DNA of 64,000 nt from Plasmopara viticola (Eukaryota > Oomycota > Peronosporomycetes > Peronosporales > Peronosporaceae). The position numbers and the translations under genes were made by a program. Below, piece by piece: positions 59,200-64,000 of this stretch. Numbering within the stretch: the first letter of the stretch is position 1; every line of letters begins with the position of its first letter. The stretch covers positions 17,685 to 81,684 of the forward strand of contig MBPM02000176.1 in the NCBI GenBank assembly GCA_001695595.3. The letters run 5' to 3'. The notes under the pieces were generated by a model that worked only from the letters and a program-made list of their open reading frames with translations, was not told the DNA's origin and ran no database searches.

Positions 59200-62100
59200 A
59201 TCACATCGTGTGTGTCATAGTCAAAGCGGATGGTGCGACGTGAACGCACTTATCTATATCTAAACGAAGTTGAGTGCAATGTACCGGGGATGTAGCTCAA
59301 ATGGTAGAGCGCTCGCTTAGCATGCGAGAGGTACAGGGATCGATACCCTGCTTCTCCAGGCGTGTGTAGTATAGTGGTCAGTACCTCACCTTGTGGCGGT
59401 GATATCCCTGGTTCGAATCGGGCACGCGCATTTCTGGACGATGTTATGTGTCGTATTGTCTGTTTTTGCTTGCAAAGGCTTTAGTAAAGCGACCTTCGAT
59501 CACATCGTGTGTTCATAGTCAAAGCGGGATGGTGCGACGTGAAACGCACTTATCTATATCTAAACGAAGTTGAGTGCAATGTACCGGGGATGTAGCTCAA
59601 ATGGTAGAGCGCTCGCTTAGCATGCGAGAGGTACAGGGATCGATACCCTGCTTCTCCAGGCGTGTGTAGTATAGTGGTCAGTACCTCACCTTGTGGCGGT
59701 GATATCCCTGGTTCGAATCCGGGCACGCGCATTTCTGGACGATGTTATGTGTCGATTGTCTGTTTTTGCTTGCAAAGGCTTTAGTAAAGCGACCTTCGAT
59801 CACATCGTGTGTGTCATAGTCAAAGCGGGATGGTGCGACGTGAACGCACTTATCTATATCTAAACGAAGTTGAGTGCAATGTACCGGGGATGTAGCTCAA
59901 ATGGTAGAGCGCTCGCTTAGCATGCGAGAGGTACAGGGATCGATACCCTGCTTCTCCAGGCGTGTGTAGTATAGTGGTCAGTACCTCACCTTGTGGCGGT
60001 GATATCCCTGGTTCGAATCCGGGCACGCGCATTTCTGGACGATGTTATGTGTCGTATTGTCTGTTTTTGCTTGCAAAGGCTTAGTAAAGCGACCTTCGAT
60101 CACATCGTGTGTGTCATAGTCAAAGCGGGATGGTGCGACGTGAACGCACTTATCTATATCTAAACGAAGTTGAGTGCAATGTACCGGGGATTAGCTCAAA
60201 TGGTAGAGCGCTCGCTTAGCATGCGAGAGGTACAGGGATCGATACCCTGCTTCTCCAGGCGTGTGTAGTATAGTGGTCAGTACCTCACCTTGTGGCGGTG
60301 ATATCCCTGGTTCGAATCCGGGCACGCGCATTTCTGGACGATGTTATGTGTCGAATTGTCTGTTTTGCTTGCAAAGGCTTTAGTAAAGCGACCTTCGATC
60401 ACATCGTGTGTGTCATAGTCAAAGCGGGATGGTGCGACGTGAACGCACTTACTATATCTAAACGAAGTTGAGTGCAATGTACCGGGGATGTAGCTCAAAT
60501 GGTAGAGCGCTCGCTTAGCATGCGAGAGTACAGGGATCGATACCCTGCTTTCCAGGCGTGTGTAGTATAGTGGTCAGTACCTCACCTTGTGGGGTGATAT
60601 CCCTGGTTCGAATCCGGCACGCGCATTTCTGGACGATGTTATGTGTCGTATTGTCTGTTTTTGCTTGCAAAGCTTTAGTAAAGCGACCTTCGATCACATC
60701 GTGTGTGTCATAGTCAAAGCGGGATGGTGCGACGTGAACGCACTTATCTATATCTAAACGAAGTTGAGTGCAATGTACCGGGGATGTAGCTCAAATGGTA
60801 GAGCGCTCGCTTAGCATGCGAGAGGTACAGGGATCGATCCCTGCTTCTCCAGGCGTGTGTAGTATAGTGGTCAGTACCTCACCTTGTGGCGGTGATATCC
60901 CTGGTTCGAATCCGGGCACGCGCATTTCTGGACGATGTTATGTGTCGTATTGTCTGTTTTTGCTTGCAAAGGCTTTAGTAAAGCGACCTTCGATCACATC
61001 GTGTGTGTCATAGTCAAAGCGGGATGGTGCGACGTGAACGCACTTATCTATATCTAAACGAAGTGAGTGCAATGTACCGGGATGTAGCTCAAATGGTAGA
61101 GCGCTCGCTTAGCATGCGAGAGGTACAGGGATCGATACCCTGCTTCTCCAGGCGTGTGTAGTATAGTGGTCAGTACCTCACCTTGTGGCGGTGATATCCC
61201 TGGTTCGAATCCGGGCACGCGCATTTCTGGACGATGTTATGTGTCGAATTTCTGTTTTTGCTTGCGAAGGCTTTAGTAAAGCGACCTTCGATCACATCGT
61301 GTGTGTCATAGTCAAAGCGGGATGGTGCGACGTGAACGCACTTATCTATATCTAAACGAAGTTGAGTGCAATGTACCGGGGATGTAGCTCAAATGGTAGA
61401 GCGCTCGCTTAGCATGCGAGAGGTACAGGATCGATACCCTGCTTCTCCAGGCGTGTGTAGTAATAGTGGTCAGTACCTCACCTGTGGCGGTGATATCCCT
61501 GGTTCGAATCCGGTGCACGCGCATTTCCTGGACGATGTTATGTGTCGTATTGGTCTGTTTTTGCTTGCGAAAGGCTTAAGTAAAAGCGACCTTCGATTCA
61601 CATCGTGTGTGTCATAGTCAAAGCGGGATGGTGCGACGTGAACGCACTTATCTATATCTAAACGAAGTGTGAGTGCAATGTACCGGGATGTAGCTCAAAT
61701 GGTTAGAGCGTCGCTTAGCATGCGAGAGGTACAGGGATCGATAACCCTGCTTCTCCAGGCGTGTGTAGTATAGTGTGTCAGTACCTCACACTGTGGCGGT
61801 GATATCCCTGGTTCGAATCCGGGCACGCGCATTTCTGGACGATGTTATGTGTCGATTGTCTGTTTTTGCTTGCAAAGGCTTTAGTAAAGCGACCTTCGAT
61901 CACATCGTGTGTGTCATAGTCAAAGCGGGATGGTGCGACGTGAACGCACTTATCTATATCTAACGAAGTTGAGTGCAATGTACCGGGGATGTAGCTCAAA
62001 TGGTAGAGCGCTCGCTTAGCATGCGAGAGGTACAGGGATCGATACCCTGCTTCTCCAGGCGTGGTGTAGTATAGTGAGTACCTCACTTGTGGCGGTGATA

Positions 62101-64000
62101 TCCCTGGTTCGAAATCCGGGCACGCGCATTTCTGGACGATGTTATGTGTCGATTGTCTGTTTTTGCTTGGAAGGCTTTAGTAAAGCCGACCTTCGATATA
62201 ATCGTGTGTGTCATCATAGTCAAATCGGGATGGTGCGACGTGAACGCACTTATCTATATCTAAACGAAGTTGAGTGCAATGTACCGGGGGATGTAGCTCA
62301 AATGGTAGAGCGCTCGCTAGCATGCGAGAGGTACAGGGATCGATACCCTGCTTCTCCGCAGGCGTGTGTAGTATAGTGTCAGTACCTCCTTGTGGCGGTG
62401 ATATCCTGGTTCGAATCCGGGCACGCGCATTTCTGGACGATGTTATGTGTCGTATTGTCTGTTTTTGCTTGCAAAGGCTTTAGTAAAGCGACCTTCGATC
62501 ACATCGTGTGTGTCATAGTCAAAGCGGGGATGGTGCGACGTGAACGCACTTATCTATATCTAAACAAGTTGAGTGCAATGTACGCGGGATGTAGCTCAAT
62601 GGTAGAGCGCTCGCTTAGCATGCGAGAGGTACAGGATCGATACGCCTGCTTCTCCAGGTGTGTAGTATAAGTGGTAGTACCGTCACCTTGTGGCGGTGAT
62701 ATCCCTGGTTCGAATCCGGGCACGCGCATTCTGGACGATGTTATGTGTCGAATCTGTTTTTGCTTGCGAAGGCTTTAGTAAAGCGACCTTCGATCACATC
62801 GTGTGTGTCATTAGTCAAAGCGGGATGGTGGCGACGTGAACGCACTTATCTATATCTAAACGAAGTTGAGTGCAATGTACCGGGATGTAGCTCAAATGGT
62901 AGAGCGCCTCGCTTAGCATGCGAGAGGTACAGGGATCGATACCTGCTTTCTCCAGGCGTGGTGTAGTAATAGTGGTCAGTACCTCACCTTGTGGCGGTGA
63001 TATCCCTGGTTCGAATCCGGGCACGCGCATTTCTGGACGATGTTATGGTGTCGTATTGTCTGTTTTTTGCTTGGAAAGGCTTTAAGTAAAAGCGACTTCG
63101 AATCACATCGTGTGTGTCATAGTCAAAGCGGGATGGTGCGACGTGAAGCGCACTTATCTATATCTAATTCGAAGTTGAGTGCAATGTACGGGGATGTAGC
63201 TCAAATGGTAGAGCGCTCGCTTAGCATGCGAGAGGTACAGGGATCGATAACCCTGCTTCTCCAGGCGTGTGTAGTATAGTGGTCAGTACCTGCACGCTTG
63301 TGGCGGTGATATCCCTGGTTCGAATACCGGGCACGCGCATTTCTGGACGATGTTATGTGTCGAATTGTCTGTTTTTGCTTGCAAAGGCTTTAGTAAAGCG
63401 ACCTTCGAATCAAATCGTGTGTGTCATAAGTCAAAGCGGGATGGTGCGACGTGAACGCACTTATCTATATCTACTCGAAGTTGAGTGCATGTACGGGGAT
63501 GTAGCTCAAATGGTAGAGCGCTCGCTTAGCATGCGAGAGGTACAGGGATCGATACCACCTGCTTCTCAGGCGTGTGTAGTATAGTGGTCAGTACCTCACC
63601 TGTGGCGGTGATATCCTGGTTCGAATCGCGGCACGCGCATTTCTGGACGATGTTATGTGTCGTATTGTCTGTTTTTGCTTGGAAAAGGCTTTAAGTAAAC
63701 GCGACCTTCGATCACATCGTGTGTGTCATAGTCAAATCGGGATGGTGCGACGTGAACGCACTTATCTATATCTAAACGAAGTCTGAGTGGCAATGTACCG
63801 GGGTGTAGCTCAAATGGTAGAGCGCTCGCTTAGCATGCGAGAGGTACAGGGGATCGATACCCTGCTTCTGCCAGGCGTGTGTAGTATAGTGGTTCAGTAC
63901 CTAGTTACTTCACCTTGTGGCGGTGATATTCCCTGGTTCCGAATCCGGGCACGCGCATTTCTGGACGATGTTATGTGTCGTATTGTCTGTTTTTTGCTTG
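59200..64000 (+). other. Error-rich end of array B
   Basis: Single-base indels begin near 59226 and become frequent from about 60190, in tRNAs and spacers alike. Examples: tRNA-Ala 60186-60257 lacks G7, tRNA-Ala 60484-60554 lacks two bases, tRNA-His 60556-60625 lacks two bases, tRNA-Ala 60780-60851 lacks one T-loop base, tRNA-His 61451-61523 has several indels. The lesions are almost all indels and ignore gene boundaries, which suggests unpolished long-read consensus near a contig end rather than real decay. Confidence 0.8.
63800..63957 (+). pseudogene. Last tRNA-Ala/tRNA-His pair in the window, with indels
   Basis: tRNA-Ala 63800-63873 starts GGGGTG (A5 lost) and has extra bases. tRNA-His 63875-63957 has an insertion of several bases after TACCT. 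Probably sequence error; the 43 bases after it are ordinary spacer running to the window edge. Confidence 0.5.

Larger units (their letters stand above)
20190..64000 (+). repeat. Array B: 146 tandem tRNA-Ala/tRNA-His units, ~301 bp each, running off the window
   Basis: For a tRNA-His ending at E: tRNA-His E-71 to E, G at E-72, tRNA-Ala E-145 to E-73. E values: 20335, 20635, 20936, 21237, 21538, 21838, 22139, 22440, 22740, 23041, 23342, 23643, 23944, 24245, 24546, 24847, 25148, 25449, 25750, 26051, 26352, 26653, 26954, 27255, 27556, 27857, 28158, 28459, 28760, 29061, 29362, 29663, 29963, 30263, 30564, 30864, 31165, 31466, 31767, 32067, 32368, 32668, 32968, 33269, 33569, 33870, 34171, 34472, 34773, 35074, 35374, 35675, 35976, 36277, 36577, 36878, 37178, 37478, 37779, 38080, 38380, 38681, 38982, 39282, 39583, 39884, 40185, 40486, 40787, 41087, 41387, 41687, 41988, 42289, 42589, 42888, 43189, 43490, 43791, 44092, 44393, 44694, 44994, 45294, 45594, 45895, 46196, 46497, 46798, 47098, 47398, 47699, 47999, 48300, 48601, 48901, 49202, 49503, 49804, 50105, 50406, 50707, 51008, 51309, 51609, 51910, 52210, 52511, 52811, 53112, 53413, 53714, 54015, 54316, 54617, 54918, 55218, 55520, 55821, 56122, 56422, 56723, 57024, 57325, 57626, 57926, 58227, 58528, 58830, 59131, 59430, 59731, 60031, 60330, 60625, 60924, 61223, 61523, 61831, 62128, 62429, 62728, 63029, 63339, 63639, 63957. 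Exceptions: tRNA-Ala at 20491 is one base short, and units ending at 59430 and from 60330 on carry indels. Spacers are almost identical from unit to unit; nearly all variation is at GTCG(A/T)ATTG, about 20-25 bases after tRNA-His. Confidence 0.96.

Noticed and set aside
4429..60032. A 60-residue minus-strand reading frame starting MRVPGFEPGISPPQGEV, repeated in nearly every unit
   Set aside because: It is the antisense translation of the two tRNA genes and part of the spacer. Its conservation is explained by the tRNAs, and peptides of this kind are known spurious products of antisense tRNA.
60186..63957. A set of tRNA pseudogenes at the right end
   Set aside because: The lesions are nearly all one-base indels spread evenly over genes and spacer, which fits sequencing error better than decay.
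20190..64000. CRISPR array or plain satellite DNA
   Set aside because: The ~301-bp period has no short-repeat/variable-spacer pattern, and each unit holds two well-formed tRNA genes with Pol III signals.

Overview
The window is eukaryotic nuclear DNA made almost entirely of two things. One is a head-to-tail array of a ~301-bp unit carrying a tRNA-Ala(AGC) gene followed after one base by a tRNA-His(GTG) gene. The other is a set of non-LTR retroelements inserted at one exact point inside tRNA-Ala. The eukaryotic call rests on tRNA-His having A73 rather than the bacterial C73, on T-run (Pol III) terminators, on upstream TATA/CAA motifs like those of plant tRNA genes, and on two-ORF APE-type LINEs. 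The LINE protein style is most like those of oomycetes (Phytophthora and relatives); that is a family-level impression, not a proof.

Layout. 1-3639: LINE copy 1 on the minus strand, cut by the window edge, with the 5' part of ORF2, all of ORF1 and a short 5' leader. 3640-12594: array A, 29 tRNA units, with a 210-bp tRNA-derived SINE (3955-4164, minus strand) after the first unit. 12595-20189: LINE copy 2 on the minus strand, full length (7,595 bp), with ORF1 (869 aa), ORF2 (1,375 aa: APE endonuclease, reverse transcriptase, CCHC zinc finger) and a ~750-bp 3' UTR. 20190-64000: array B, 146 further units continuing past the window edge; from about 59.2 kb, and heavily from 60.2 kb, the units fill with one-base indels that look like unpolished contig-end sequence. 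By my count there are 175 units, so about 350 tRNA genes, all on the plus strand. I see no ordinary protein-coding host gene.

How it fits together. Each unit has one TATA-like box about 31 bp upstream of tRNA-Ala, a CAA motif at -9, and one T5 terminator 33 bp after tRNA-His, so the pair is probably a single Pol III transcript. The only base between the two tRNAs is a G, which is the -1 guanosine that tRNA-His needs. All three retroelements lie between bases 14 and 15 of tRNA-Ala, in the same antisense orientation, with the same 14-bp duplication GGGGATGTAGCTCA. Because the duplication is exactly bases 1-14 of the gene, every insertion rebuilds a complete tRNA-Ala downstream. The SINE shares the LINE's last ~23 bp and is probably mobilised by it. 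The picture is a tRNA-gene array serving as a renewable landing site for a specialised LINE/SINE pair, comparable in logic to R2 in rDNA.
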